From Formicarius rufipectus (lineage: Eukaryota; Chordata; Aves; Passeriformes; Formicariidae): 64,000 nt of DNA. This document shows positions 24,275 through 37,404 of this stretch, piece by piece. Position numbers and translations under genes: made by a program. Location of the stretch: assembly GCA_013399695.1 (NCBI GenBank), contig VXAU01001099.1, positions 3,854,241 to 3,918,240 on the forward strand, written 5' to 3'. Position 1 is the stretch's first letter, and every line of letters starts with the position of its first letter. A model generated the notes under the pieces. The model ran no database searches and was not told the DNA's origin. It saw only the letters and a program-made list of their open reading frames with translations.

Positions 24275-25536
24275 CCACCACAGGAAAATCTGCATTCCAG
24301 ATGCTTTTGCTATGATTTGATTGTGTTTTCTGGAAATGCTTGGCATTTTGTAGCACTGTCTGGTCGTCTTCAAGTCATATACCTGCCTGGAGGTTAGGAC
24401 TCTGTGACTCATGGTTTGAGCTGGAGTTGGCTACCTTCAACCTTAAACACTACTTTTCTGAAACAACTGTCTTTTATTTGTAGAATTTCAGTCCAATTTC
24501 ATGGTCTGGAGGATGTTTCACTTACCATTTCACATGCTTTTTTTCATGCTGTCTCTGCATCCCAGTAGTGCAATGATCTTCACATAATCTCATTCTGAAA
24601 ATTTTGGTGGTAACAGTAAAAATGTCTGTGTATATTGATGATTCCAGGAGAAACCTCTTCAGCTTTTTTTTTTTGAAAGAAGAAAATCAGACAATTTCAC
24701 ATGCTTGGATGAAAATACTGATTACTGAAGAAATTTTGTTTGAAAACTTCCCAGAAATTAGAGTGGAAATTGTTAGGTCATGAATGCTGTACATTCTACA
24801 ACAAAAAGGTTAAATTTTCCTTGAGAGCAAGGGACACCTTTCTTTGATTATTTTGATGAGTCAAAGCCATAGTGAAGAGAAAGTTTTGGTGGGAACTCCT
24901 TGTTCAGCCCTGCTCCTCCAGTCAGTTCATTAAGCATCTCCTAAAAACCCATTCTGTTTGTATCACTGTACATTACCATGATTTAATATTTTTGTTTAAA
25001 GTGAGTTTTGGTAATACAATAACAAACAAACAAGCCTGGGACCTGCACGTGCCAGAGTTAATGGAGCTGTCGGCTCTGTTTGTGCCACAGTGATTGATGG
25101 ATGCTCTGTTGAGTGGCCTCTTTCCTCTCTCTCTCTGTCTTGTCTGCATGTTAATGTCTCCACTCATGGAATAATGATGCACTTTATTACAGCTTTATCT
25201 TATTTTTATTTCTGAGTCCTGGCAGGGCTGGGGTTATGTCTGTGTTTCTTTGAAGAACCCAACATGCTTCTGGTGAGTTGGAACAATTCAGCAGGAGGAA
25301 TTTTACCTGGAGTTGGGTATGCCCCTGCGTTATGGGAGCACCAATCAGTAAAATCAGTTGCCATATATTATTTCAGTGAACCTGCAGATTTGGTACTAGG
25401 GGAAGATGAGGTCCATATCTTGGATGGGATTGTGTGGATGTGCATGGCTGTGCCTGGCATTTTGGTGTGGTTTCAGCATGACAGAGGTGTGGGTTCAAGG
25501 GTATGAGGAGCACACAGTGAACTGTTGGTTGGCTTC

Positions 25537-25579
25537 TTGCAGGAGTTTCCCAAGCAGCTTGTGGGGGAAACTCCTGCAA
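25537..25579. promoter_or_regulatory. perfect 15-bp inverted repeat holding two kappaB-type sites
   Basis: TTGCAGGAGTTTCCC (25537-25551) and GGGAAACTCCTGCAA (25565-25579) are exact reverse complements with a 13-base loop. Within each arm, GGGAAACTCC (25565-25574, and its complement at 25542-25551) fits the NF-kappaB consensus GGGRNWYYCC. It could be a paired binding site, a stem-loop in RNA, or the ends of an unrecognised small element. The inverted repeat is directly visible; the role is inferred. Confidence 0.4.
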
Positions 25580-26009
25580 ATAGAGAACAGAAAGGCGCAT
25601 CTACTCTCATGCTGTGCTTGTGTCTGCTCCTGAGCCAACTTGTGAGGACTGGTGTGGGCACAGCCAGTGGAGTTGTATGTGATTCCCTTGTGGGTGTGCC
25701 AGCTGAGTTAAACCTTACATGATGGACGCACTTGACTCTTGCACTTTATGTACAGGCATCTGAAGCTCATGTAAACCTTCAGAAACAATACTGTTCCCTT
25801 GCAGACAAGACGTCCACAAGGATGAGTTATTTTGACCTATGAACCACAAATCTCAGATGTATTAATTGCCAGTATTTTGTAGAGAGGTTTAAATCCAAGT
25901 GGTCTCAATGAATTTTAATTTCTTAAGTGTTTCTATTGATAGTCAGTTTAGAAAACCATTAAGAAAGCTTAAAAAGAGCACAACCCACCACCTCCACCCC
26001 TCACAAAAC
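25580..26009. other. AT-rich intronic sequence before CR1
   Basis: No gene or recognisable element is seen in this stretch. A short A/C-rich run (about 25978-26012) leads into the CR1 fragment. Confidence 0.5.
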
Positions 26010-26355
26010 AACCCTGAGTCTCTACAACTACCTGAAAGAAGGTTGTACCAAGATTGAGATCAATCTTATCTCCCAAGTAAAAAGTGATAGGACTAGAGGA
26101 AATTATTTCAATTTGCACCAGGGGAGGTTTAGGTTGGATATTAGAGAGAATTTCTTCACTGAAGGGCTTGTCAAGCATTGGAACAGGCTACCCAGGGAAG
26201 TGGTGGAGTCAAGAAACCTGGAGGTGTTTAAAAGATGTGTAGATGTGGCACTTTGGGACGTTGTTTAGTAGTGACCTTGGCAGTGCTGGGTTGCTGTTTG
26301 GACTTGATGATCCTAAAGGTCTTTTTAGACCTAAGTAATTCTGTGATTTTATAAT
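26010..26355 (+). mobile_element. CR1 LINE, 5'-truncated 3' end
   Basis: Starts within CTCTACAACTACCTGAAAGA and continues through ACCAGGGGAGGTTTAGGTTG, GAACAGGCTACCCAGGGAAG and GGTGTTTAAAAGATGTGTAG. It ends with GATGATCCTAAAGGTC and a degraded TTCTGTGATTTTATAATG. Same CR1 subgroup as the copy at 16064. Plus orientation. Confidence 0.93.
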
Positions 26356-29300
26356 GCCTTCAAGAGCCTGGAGGTTTTTCTTGTCACAAAGATGGTCCAG
26401 ATGACTATTTATTCATTTTTCTCTGGGATGAGGGCAGATAGGCTCCCTGATGCAATGCACCTCCTGTTTGTCCTACTTGATATTCCTGTCTCTAATATAG
26501 GTATTTATGGTAGAACCTATTATTAAATTTAGAAGCCCTTGATTACATTGTTAGTAAGAATAAATATTTTAAAAGACAAGGGCAATTTGGAGATCCTGGG
26601 TTAGGTGTAGCAATTTAAGCAGGAAAAGTCAGTTGATACCCTGAATAGCATGTACCAAGACTAGAGATATAGCAGAGTGGGAGGAAGGGGCTTTCAGGGA
26701 CCTCTGCCACTGGTGAATTCAGGAGAGTTTTGAAGACTGCAAAAAGACCTAAAGATATTTGGATCAACTACTGCCAGAGTGATTGCGGTGTTTGAGGAGG
26801 GTACGTGAGAAGTGGGAAAGGCAGGATTCCCAATAACAAAACATAGTGAATTCCCTGCATATTTTTATATATTTTTTAAAAAATTTATACTGGGAGTCTG
26901 GTGGATTGAAGAGGTCCCAGGGCTGCTGTCTTTGTAGGATACTTGGAAATCAGTAGATGTTAAGGGTTAATAATTATTTCAAGACTGCAATTTCCCTCTC
27001 CCTCCCTTATTTACTTCAAAGGTGTCTTGAAATCAAAGAAAATCTGCTGTTTCTGTTGACAAATATTGCAGAATATAGCATGAATAGACAGTGTATGTGT
27101 GGGAAAGCAGCAATTTACTGTGTAGCTGCAGTCAGTTTTCTTGCTATTTGGAAGTCATAAAGTATCACTGCTCCAGAAGGACAACAGAGGCTGCAGCCTG
27201 CAAGCTCTGCTCCCTCCTGCTCCCTCGCAGTGTTTATCCACCAAACTGTGCAGAGGGCTGTTAGTCACCAAGGCACTTGGGGATTTATCTCCCTTGCTGG
27301 CTTTGTTTCACTGAGGGGTATGGAGCTTTCATCCCTTCATCAAGCTACTCTGGAGAGGTTTAGTGTTGCAAATATGCCAGTGCATGGTACAGCTGTCATA
27401 TTCCTGCTGCTCGAGCAGAAATTTATGGCAAGGAAAGACAGATACATGTGGTGTTGGGTTATGAGACTGACAGATTTGCTGTCATGTCTCATAGCAGTTT
27501 AGGTGAGATAAATCTGTTATTTATTTATTTTATTTTGTCATGGAGTACACAACTTGAGCAGAAGTAAGGGATCTTTAACAAGTAAATTGAGCCTAATTTT
27601 CTTATTGGTGTAAATTTGGAATTTAAGGGAGTAGAAATGATTTAAAAAAATAAAGCTCTACTAAGTGACTCAGAGGAAGCAGACAAGGTACCAGGCAGGG
27701 ACAAGTACAACTTCCAGCATTGTGGGGATGACATCCCATCCCTCACTTGGGACAACGTGAGCAGTGCTCACCTGTGGTGGGGTTATCACAACTTCGTTGA
27801 AACTGTCTGCAAGTGTGAATTGTTGTCTTCCTTCCAGCTGCTGTCAAAATCCTCCCTTGGGTCACACCTCAGAGCAGTGTGCTCCTGCTGGAGGCAGCCA
27901 CCCGAGCCTGGGCCCCCCGAGAGCTTGTTACACTCCTGATCACTTGAGAAGATGTGCTACACCATGTTAGAATGAAGCAATTAGGAAAAAACCTGGAAAC
28001 TGGGTTTTATGCCAAGATTTTGCGTAGCGTTGAATCAGCTTCTTAAATTTTCTGGAGCCTGCTGGTAGTTCTTAAAAAGGGCTTTGGAAACTGGGGCTAG
28101 TCCCTGCTGCAGTGTCTTTTGTGGTGTTTTTTGGTTAGCATTTTTGGTTTGAGGTAAAAGATGTGACTGTATGTGTCAGAAAGTCTTGCCTTAAGAAACC
28201 AAGTAGTGAAATAAAGGTCAGAGTTTCCTTCTTCTCTTCTGTACCCTCACAGTGGGTCTGTATGCCCATAATCTGTCCACTGAATGTGATTTAGGATGTC
28301 TAAGAGGAAAAGGATATTTTCCTATATATATGAGTGTATTTCTGTCTCTGAAGTAAAATGTGAAGAATTAAAAGGAAAAAATCCATCCATTATGTAATTT
28401 CCTCCCCTACTTACTGCATTTCCTTTGAAAAATGTAATCCTTATGACACTTGGATGTTTCAGTGAATTTGTTTGAAAAATCTTACAGGTGATTCCAAATA
28501 CTTATTACTTCCTTAGTGGAAAATCAGTTTCTAGAAACTTCTTAGCAAATGTCTTCTTTTTTCTTTTTCTTTTCTTCCTACACCATGGTCATACTTTCTT
28601 GTCCAATTTATTGCCCAGCTCTTTAGAAAAATAATTTAGGAAAGCTGGATTTATTTGCCCTGTGCCTGGTTTGGGCATCATTCAGACTTGCTCCAATTTG
28701 GACGGTTCGACCTTTTTAACTTGTCTTCACGTCCTCTCTGTTTCTCTGGGGTGGGTCGTGTTACTCTCCCAGTGCTTCTTCACAGGTTTCAATATTGTCA
28801 CAGTGGGGCTGGGCTGGATAAGAGGCCATTACTGGCCTTGTTCTGGAAGGGGCGCTGAGAGGGTTTCCATAAATACTGGACCTCGTGCTCTGGAAAAGCA
28901 ACAGTCTGCAGGGGGAGAACAGGAATATCTATGTTTGCATGGCTTGCAGAACATGTGGAATATAAATCTGATTTATTCTAGAAGTTCTAGTTTCACATGA
29001 AAAAAAAATAGATTCAGATATACCTTTTTTTCTGTTTAACTTGTCCTATGGGCATGGCCAGAACCAAAGAGAGAACACTGACCTGGCTGTGGCTTAAAGC
29101 GTTGGGAAAAGTGTATCCTTCAGGGTGGGATGATTCCTTTGGGATTGCTTAGAAGAGCTGGCATTAGATACAGACTCATCTACCCTGGGCATGACTTACA
29201 TGTGCAGGTTGGCATGCCTTGGCAGTAGTGCAGGTTCTGCATTCACCACCCTACCAGGGTGGCACTTTGTATTTCTGAGAGCTGTCTTTTGTAGCACTGA

Positions 29301-30999
29301 ACTTCGTTCTGTAGAACTGCTGCCAGATGAGTTTTGGGGTTTTCTCCCTTTGTCTTGTATATCTCTCTGTATCCAAACTACAAAGCTGCTCTGTGTGTAG
29401 ATCTGAAATAATACTGATTTCTGATATAGATACTGAGCCATCTGAAAAGAAGACCCACTCTGTTTTGTTCCAAGATACATGTCCTGAAAAGGAAAAAAAA
29501 AAAAACCATTCATGATTGCTTGGAAAATCTTGACATTCACTCTGTTTTTTAGAAAATGGATTTCTTAATTGCCTTTGCCCACAGAGAAACCAAAAACTGA
29601 ATGACTGCAATGCTTGCTTCTTTTTACTATTTGTATGGTTTTGGTACTTCACAAAGAAATATTGATTTTGGGGAAAAAAACCTGAGATTTTTTTTTTCCT
29701 TTTCACCTCCAAATTTGTCAACCCGTTGTTTAAAACCTGATATTAAAATGTGTTGAACATCTTCTGGTGCCTTTGGTTGCAGTTCAGCATCAATTTATAT
29801 GCTGCTTTGGGTGAGGTATTTTGTTCTTAGTTTTCTGAAGGTTCATTTCTGCTTTACCTGGAGTATTCCCTCAGCTAATGCAGAAATGTGTGGTTATTTT
29901 TCCTTTAGACCAGCAGGAGCTGCTGACATTTGAACACCTTTAAGTAACATATGAAGCTTCACCGCTTCATTCCCCACACTGTTGGAGTGTACAAATGCTA
30001 ATAAATTCACTGTATCGCTGAGCCTTTGGTAACTAATATTCTAAGTATCACCAGTCCATTAAACAAAACCACAAAGAAACAAAACCCCCAAACCAGCCCT
30101 ACTGAGTTGAGTACCTAAAGCTACCCAGGTGTTGTAAATAACAAATACTGCGATTTCTAAGCAACACAAAAAGGTCTTGTCTTCTCCATCATTGTGAAAA
30201 TGAATTTTGATACCTGAGCTTTATGGATGCTTATGTTGAATGATTCAAATTGCAGTTCCTATTATTAGACATGTAAGTACATTTTGGACTTAGGTGTGAG
30301 TTGAGACTGTATTTTGAGCAAGAGCAATAACATGGCTCTCTTGAGCACTTGCAAATGAAGTCACTCATTCAGGAACATGGAATAGGTGTCTGAGATGTTT
30401 GCTGTAGCTTTCAGAGGGTACAAGATGCAGCACAACTCGTTTTGGTGTCAACCTGGAGTTCCCATCCTTAGGTCCGTGATGGGAGCTGGACCTATGAAGA
30501 GCATCCTGTGGTAGTTTTGTCTGTTCTGAACAACCCAAGAGGTAGAAATACTTCTGGTCTGATTCATTAATAATGGCATATGTGAGCTTCCACACCAAAT
30601 AAGGCTGTGGTAGCAACAAAAGGTCAATTTTCTGTGACTTTTGTTGTCTATGGTTGCTTTTATTGCTTAGTTTGGTGATCAGGTGCTGTGATAGAGTAGT
30701 TCACTCAATGTCTCAGACATGCAGCCCAGAGCAGAGAAAATCTGAGAAGGAAAAATTGTTTTCTGTAAACAGTGCAATTAGGAGCTTAGAATGATAAATG
30801 CAGCTCTGACAACTATTAAACAGTGTGTCTCAAACTCTTTTATTTTGCCCCAATTTGTTCTTCATGAGGTGAATTCACAACCAGATAAAATGTCAATGCT
30901 GTAAAATGTTATGGCCCTTTAAAGAAGAGGCAAGACCTTTGTAGGTTATTAAACTGTTAGAATTTGGGTTCCTGACACCCCTCGTGGAGCTGTTTTCAG
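26356..30999. other. AT-rich intronic sequence
   Basis: No gene supported. A GC-richer stretch at 27700-27960 follows a fair acceptor-like CTTCCTTCCAG (27829-27839). The phase-1 reading after it stays open for about 36 codons before TGA, but no donor or known protein emerges. A 156-codon minus-strand frame at 29251-29721 begins with TTG and is Lys/Phe-rich because of poly(A/T) runs. No named repeat found. Confidence 0.45.
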
Positions 31000-31065
31000 T
31001 AATCCTCCTTTCAGTTAAGTCAATGGGAGCTTTGCCATTGCCTTTGGTAAGCTTAGATCATTCTG
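31000..31065. mobile_element. MITE-like hairpin relic
   Basis: AGTCAATGGGAGCTTTGCCA followed by TTGCC shows the characteristic CAATGG (31021-31026) and CCATTG (31035-31040) inverted pair. It closely matches the fragment at 37217-37287. Confidence 0.5.
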
Positions 31066-32110
31066 CAGCAGAAGAAACAGAGATCAGTTATTTACAGAAC
31101 CAACCAGGTCTGCTCCAAACACCAAAAATCCCCTTTTCTTCTAGTCACTTGATATTTTCTTTCATTGCTGTTCTATTGGAGATTAAAAGCAATACTGGAG
31201 GCTTGCTTAAATTCACATCTGTTTGCTGATGTAGCAAAGCTCTGTGCTCTATCTGCAAGTTTTCCCTAAATTGTAACGTGTGCACATACAGAGAGGCTTC
31301 CCTCTGCCTCTCCCCGGGGCCATCTGGGCTTTGTTCCTCTGTGTGTGAAGTGGGGGATTTTATGTGGCTTCCCTGTTGCTGCCCCATCCTGTTCCTTGTG
31401 TGCTCAGCCGACTTCCACATGAGATGGTCCGGGTGCTGTGAGTCACAGCCCCTCAGCACTGTGGCTGCACCAGGAAGGAGAAGGCTCAGTGTGTGCCCAC
31501 CAGGTTCTGCTCCACCCAGGACCAGCACCAGATTCAGCAGCTTCCGACCTGCCCTCCAGACCTGGATCCTCCCAGTGCTGAGGATGCAGTATGAAGTTTG
31601 GGTACTGTTGGGAAGGCAGCTGAAATGTTTGGGCTTTAATTTCTTTTGCTGTGGTCCAGTGAGCCTACATCTACTGTGTCCTTCATCCAGTTCTCTCCAC
31701 TGCAGTTTATTCACAGTTGTGCCCCTACAACATAGCCTGTGACAGTTTACATGGGCTGACTAATTGCTCCTGTCTGTAATTCTGCCTTCATACCAAGTCA
31801 CACAGTGCTTTTTAAACCAATTGAGGACCAAAAAATAGAGCCAAAGGTTACAAGAGGCCATTTCCCATGCATGGAATGAGGGGCTGCTCATCTGTCCCTC
31901 TCATCAGACCTGAAGTGTTGCCCGTCCTCCAGAGTGCCAGGGCTGAAAAAGCATGTTCTTGGTCTGCAGTACTTCCTCTCTCTGCAGTTCTGTGCTGGAC
32001 TGGGAAAGTTGGAATTTAAATTGTAAATCACATTCCTACAAAGTGATGATATGGAAATATGGAAATTATTTTTTTTTGTGGTTGTGCTTTGTTGACTGTG
32101 GCTTTTCTAT
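31066..32110. other. GC-moderate intronic sequence with overlapping open frames
   Basis: A 189-codon minus-strand frame (31145-31714) and a 154-codon plus-strand frame (31278-31742) overlap. Both begin with GTG, neither has splice support, and I recognise no domain. The stretch 31270-31600 is GC-richer than average. It could be an untranslated or coding exon of an unknown transcript, but chance is sufficient. Confidence 0.35.
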
Positions 32111-32222
32111 GTTTTTTTTTTTGTTTGTTTGGTTGGTTGGTTTTTTTTGTTTTTTTGTTTTTTTTTTTTTTTAATGTTTTTGTTGGGTTTGGTTGGGTTT
32201 TTTAATTTTTTTTTTCTTTTTA
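32111..32222. repeat. T/G-rich low-complexity tract
   Basis: Poly(T) broken by single G or GG, including GGTTGGTTGG near 32131. The plus strand is almost free of A and C until TTAATG near 32172. Confidence 0.9.
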
Positions 32223-35200
32223 ATCTTACCTATAAAAACCAATAACATTTTATCCAAATTCTATAATCTCCAATCACACTTTTTTTGAAGCAGAGTGTGA
32301 CCCAAACTGGACTGCAAAGGCTGTTTTTGCGCAAGATGTGGTCACAAATCTGATCTTACTTGAGATCATGAGATCTGACTTTACCTCACACCATCTTCAA
32401 CAGTCAGATTTACATTAAAGCTCATAAGAGAAATTTCTTTCACTGCATTTCCTGCTTTGAAAGGAACTGCATATTTTGCTGAGATGGTTTGATATTGCTT
32501 AAAGTGTGAGAGAAGTTGGACCTTTCCCAGGGTCCCTGTTGTGGAGCCTGCCAGCAGCGCACGCCGCCGTGGGGTTGGCAGTGCCCTCCTGGGGGGGATG
32601 GGGTGCCCGGACATGCAAACCGCTGTGGGGCCAAGGATCCTGGCATCACAGGGTCTGTGGCTCAGGAACAGGCTGCCAAGCCACTAGGGCCCCATTTTTC
32701 TTTTGGAAGAAAACCAGGTTTTTCAATACTAAAATCCAGCATTAGGCAACAGCTTTTTTCTTCCCAGTTCTAGTTATTCCTGACCCAGAAGGAAGAGAAC
32801 CATCCCAAATCCCCTTCTCTCAAGTTAACTATTCCTTGGATGTCTCCCATTTAAGTATTTGTTTAATGTGGTCCTTAAATTGCAGCAGAAGGAGATACAG
32901 CCCAGCCTGCGTGAGAGAAGTCCACTTAGCCTGGAACAAACTCTATGGAAGCTTCCTTGGTTATTCCATGAAAAATTTCTGCAAAAACTACCATGACTAC
33001 TTTTTAAGTTTTTGGGATCTGCTATGCTTATCAAACTGTTGCTGTGTCCCATTTAGGAAGTTGAGTGGAATATGTAATACAAACATGCAATTTATGTGTG
33101 CAGGCTTATCAGGTACAGCTGAAAGATGAAGGCTTTGGACTGGCATTGTCTCCCATTACAGAACTGTTTAATACCAGCCCAACAGGAGGCATAACTGCAC
33201 TCAGCAGTAGGGTAGCAATACAGCAACACTCATTAAAACAGGGTGAAAATTATATCTTGATTAAAAGTTTTGTCATACCCAAAAATGCAACAGATGGTTG
33301 ATTTATAGGCAGGGAAAGGTTATTTGCTCTCATTTATTTATCTATTTCAACAACTCAAACACACCCAGTTGCAAGACCAGGAGAATACAAGCGGTAATTA
33401 ATAAGCTGACAAAAGAGGTGATGCTGTGTATGTCCTGTTAGTGCCCATCACCACTGAAACACTGCTGAGCCCTGGTGAGTTAATTCACAGAACAGCTGTG
33501 AGACGTGGGGATTGTCAGCATCTCTGTCTTACAGATGTCACTGAAGCATGGAGACGTGGATGAAATGTTAGGATTTGACAGTGATGGGAGAACGGAAATG
33601 GATCCAATTTTTTCCTGCTTAACTTCAGGACCTCCTTTCTACCACCACAGCCTCTTGTAATAAAAATTAGACCCTGTGTCTGAATAGTCCAAGTTTTGCT
33701 TGAGCATTTTGTCTGATAATCTCTGAGTAGGACAGGGAAAGGCTCTCACAGAGCTGGAGCCTCTGAGAGATTGCTGGCCTGTTAATGGGTTGGATTGCAA
33801 CCAAGGAACCAGTGAGAAGCTGGTGGACCTGGCTCCCTTAAGCTCCCTCCTCCTGTTGCCTCAAGCAAGTAGAAAGCTGCTGGCTGTGCTGGGTGAAATA
33901 ACTCCACTGTCACCCATGTAGTAACCTCAGACAGGCTTGGGGAGGAGAATGCTCACAGAAGTTGTCTGAATTTGATGGAAGTGAGAACTGAGGGGAATGT
34001 ATCTGCTTATTTTGGCAACAGAAAGATCATAGAATCATACCTGGTTTACTGGTGCAGGTCATAACAGCCTTAGCCTGCTTTGTTGGATTTCAAAGAAAAG
34101 AGAAGCACTGCAGTAATCATAGCAACCCTTATGAGCATCTGCCAGGCAGTCCAGAAAACCAGGTTTTCAGCCCCAAGTCTTCATACTTTTCCACTAATGT
34201 CAGTGCACTGCCCAGACTCCTCCAGAGAGCTTCCTTGCCTCTTTGTCCTCCAAATGAAAGCAGAACTCCTTGAGACCCTCACTTATAGTGAAGTTGACAC
34301 CCTCGTGGTTGAGTGGCAAACAGAGGTACTTGATTTATTTATTTATGGCAAATCATTTGAGGCCTCAATCAAATCTGATTGTATTGGTCATTCAGGTGGT
34401 ATGTGACAGTCTACACCATCAAGTGTTGAGCTTCACTAAATGCATGAGGTGGTAGAGATGAAGGTGAACAGTTCACTAGGATAAGCTACACTCTGTGGTT
34501 GCATCTTTTTACAAAATCTTTCAGTAGAACACCCAAGGTATATGGGTGGTATCTGTGTTTCCTGAATGCTGGCATTAGCAACACATAGTTCTGAACAGTC
34601 GCCATACAGATAGGAGGTAATGATGTCCATAGAGCTATGTGCTAGTCTTAAGAAATAATACCTTAGCTTTTAAGGGATAAAAAGCTGGATGTCCCCTTAA
34701 GCTGGTGCATTTGCCACATATGGGTGAGGTTCTGAGATTCTGCTAAAGCCATTGTCTTCATCCATTCCTTGAGGATGTGACAACTGATGCTCCCTTCATT
34801 TTTCATTCCTTTTCTTTGTTGTTCTGTTGGGAATTTCTCTGTATCCTGGACACATCTGTCCTTTTTAACACTGATAGCTTTGGAGGGTGATTTTTAACAG
34901 CTGAAGATCACCTACATGTCTAAAGAGCTGGTGGATTAAAATCTTTTTAAAATTTTTTTCAAAGGTATGAAATTCTCTAAAATTTTAATTTCAGATTTCT
35001 CTTTTAGACAGTGATGAATGAGATTTCTTGTTTGCCAGTGTACTGGTGCATAAGTCTGAAAACAAGGTGAAGGAGGTACCCACTCTGTTGTTTTTCTGTT
35101 TGTGTGGTAATACCCAGTTTGGCAACTCCCAGCTTGAATTTTATAATTTGGAGTTAGTCAAAGTACAGTTTGTTCAGCACCCTCATTAGGCATTTATGTT

Positions 35201-37216
35201 TATGATTGCTGATTTAAACAGATTCAGCTTGCAAAGGACCTCAGAAATCTTCAAAGAGTATTTACCGAAGGACCAAGACAACACAGTTCTTATAATTGTA
35301 TCCTAAATTCAGTAGGAATGTTATGCTGCTGGTTTCATGCTAAAAATATGATTTGTATTCAACAAAAGAGACACTTCCATTTGCAGATCTATCAGTTCTT
35401 GCAGAGTACAGTTGTTTTCTCAGGATATTTTTTACCTGCACACTAATAATTAAACAAATAAACAGCTTGTAAAATGGACTGAGAAACTGAATTTCTCTAA
35501 AAACACAGGGAATGCCAAGCCAGCTCTTGCGTGGACTAAAAGGTGATACCAGGTGGTGTAGGGGTCTAAATGGTAGTATATGAGATCTTCTAAAATTACA
35601 TAAAACAAAGCTACTCTTTTGATCATAATTCTGGGAAAATTGTGTTGCCCAGAGAATAAGTTTTATAGCACTTTTTTAGTGTTAATAAGCTGTAGCTAAA
35701 AGTAAGAAAGATATGAAGACTGGAAGTGAAACTATATTTTGTTCTAATTTTAGGCAAGGGGACACATTTTGGTGGATTTAGAAAATAGAAGTTTCTTGCT
35801 GAGTTAACGCAGACTGTCTAGCTCCACATTTTATTCTGTTTCAGCATTGCTCGTCTACAATGAATCCTGTTTTATCAGCTGGGGCACTGAGCCACATTTA
35901 CTGCTCTGGGAATTAAAATCACATCACAGTGCAAAGCTGAAGGGAGTGCACTTTCAATGAGCAGGGAGAAGCAGCTTTCTGTCATCCTAGAATTGATACA
36001 AACCAGCGTAGTCACATTGAAGCATCACTACAAGAAGTGCCAACGCAATTTTGAATGCACTTCTTTGTTGCTGTGTTGGAAGTTACAAAGGTCAAGTTAG
36101 CCAAGGGACTCCATGAGATGATACAGAAAAGATACAGTAGAAGAAAATAATTGCAAATAAGTATCCATTTGTTTGTTCCCGTGCACTTCATAGCTGGTAG
36201 GAGATGGGTGGAGTAAAGACATTAATGCCCTGTCACAGTGTTGTGTTGAAACACAGTTTAAAAACCAAACCAAAACATCCCCCCTTCTGCCTCAACTTTG
36301 TAACCAGTTCAAGCAGATGCATTTGTACTGTCTTTGGGAATTAGAGGTTTTAGCAACAGAAAGTTCTTATCGGGCTGACTTTTCCTTATTTTGGTGTTCT
36401 AAGTGAAAATAGACATGCTATGTTGCCCACAAGAAGGATGTGACCGAGTCCTTTAGCTGATTTGCCAATGTAGAGCTGTTTATGAGGTTTTTCATCTTCT
36501 GAACTGAGTAGGAGGGTCTTTGTCACATCCCAGTGAACATTGCAAAGATGTGGTGCTCACCTAGTGATGATTTAAACCAGAAGACAGGAGATACTATGAG
36601 TTCTCTCAAACCTGAGAATTTCCCCCCATTTTGTTGAGAAAGCTCAACAAAGTCTTAGTGAGTCTTTGGTTACATTTGAAGGCAATGAGCAGCGTGATAC
36701 CTGCCCTGGCAAACTAGTAAGGGATGTTTCAGGTGGTGGAATGCATCTCAAGGAAAGCAGAGAAGCATCCAAAATGTCTTTCTTGATGATGACTTTGGCA
36801 CGCTGCATACTTGACAGGTCTCAATAGGCATCTTTTGAAAATTGAGTCTTTCAGTAGTTATTTTGTGTAAAGGTATAAACAGGGGTTGCTTGTCAGGATT
36901 GTACATGTGTTTCTCGTAAGCTCCATGTGCAGGTATCTAAGGAGCAGTTTACAACTTAGCAATATGTGAGAATGGAAAATATTATTTTTGTTGTATTACT
37001 GGCTGGATGACTGAAGTTTCTCATAAAGGATCCAGTTCTTCTGAGGTACCTGTGTCCCTGAGGAGACTCCATGCTTACAAATGAATGTATCTCATGGCTC
37101 AGGACTGACTGCATCCCACACTGTAAGAATTTGAAATTTCCATAGGAACTAAAATTCTGTATGTCATTTAAGCTGGACAATTTTTGGCCTTTTGAAAGTT
37201 TGCAGTGTACATAGGC
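32223..37216. other. intronic sequence, mostly featureless
   Basis: A GC-rich stretch at 32520-32660 includes a G7 run (32592-32598) and a few CpGs. A MIR/L2-like fossil lies at 33480-33560, and a forkhead-type pair of sites at 35451-35464. No gene or RNA gene is supported. Confidence 0.45.
33480..33560 (+). mobile_element. possible MIR/L2-like fragment
   Basis: CACAGAACAGCTGTGAGACG, then CATCTCTGTCTTACAGATGT and CACTGAAGCATGGAGA, parallel the cacaacagccctgtgaggta, ccattttacagatg, aaactgaggca order of MIR/L2 tails. Very diverged. Confidence 0.3.
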
Positions 37217-37287
37217 TGGGTCTGATCCTGCTCTCATTAGAGCTAATGGGAGCTTTGCCATGAACTTAGTAGGAGTAGGAAAGAATC
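37217..37287. mobile_element. MITE-like hairpin relic
   Basis: GGGTCTGATCCTGCTCTCAT, then TAGAGCTAATGGGAGCTTTG and CCATGAACTTAGTAGGAGTA. The left arm and right arm are diverged inverted copies around AGCTTTGCC. This is one of the clearer copies of the family. A 119-codon minus-strand frame starting with ATG (36956-37315) runs through it and is therefore unlikely to be a gene. Confidence 0.6.
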
Positions 37288-37404
37288 TGTCACAAGCTAT
37301 GTCTATCCAAGCCATGGATTATTTTGCACAAGTCAAGGTCTTTGCCTTGGTTGTTTTCTTTTCTTATTGCTAGGTTTTTCATTGTCATGTGTATTCTAAG
37401 TGTA

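Larger units (their letters stand above)
19031..25536. other. intronic sequence with scattered simple repeats
   Basis: Contains a MIR/L2-like fossil (20308-20390), poly(T) at 20894-20909 and 21142-21160, poly(A) at 24254-24274, and a possible hairpin relic at 23444-23482. A moderately CpG-rich stretch lies around 22130-22490. It includes an inverted GTCGAG/CTCGAC pair flanking TTCCAGAA, at 22442-22465. No gene is supported. Confidence 0.45.

Noticed and set aside
28700..28725. GGTTCGACC resembling a tRNA B box
   Set aside because: No A box at the right distance and no cloverleaf could be folded around it.
29251..29721. 156-codon minus-strand frame
   Set aside because: It begins with TTG, is enriched in Lys and Phe from A/T homopolymers, and has no splice support.
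36956..37315. 119-codon ATG-initiated minus-strand frame
   Set aside because: It overlaps a MITE-like relic at 37217-37287, which supplies its first part.
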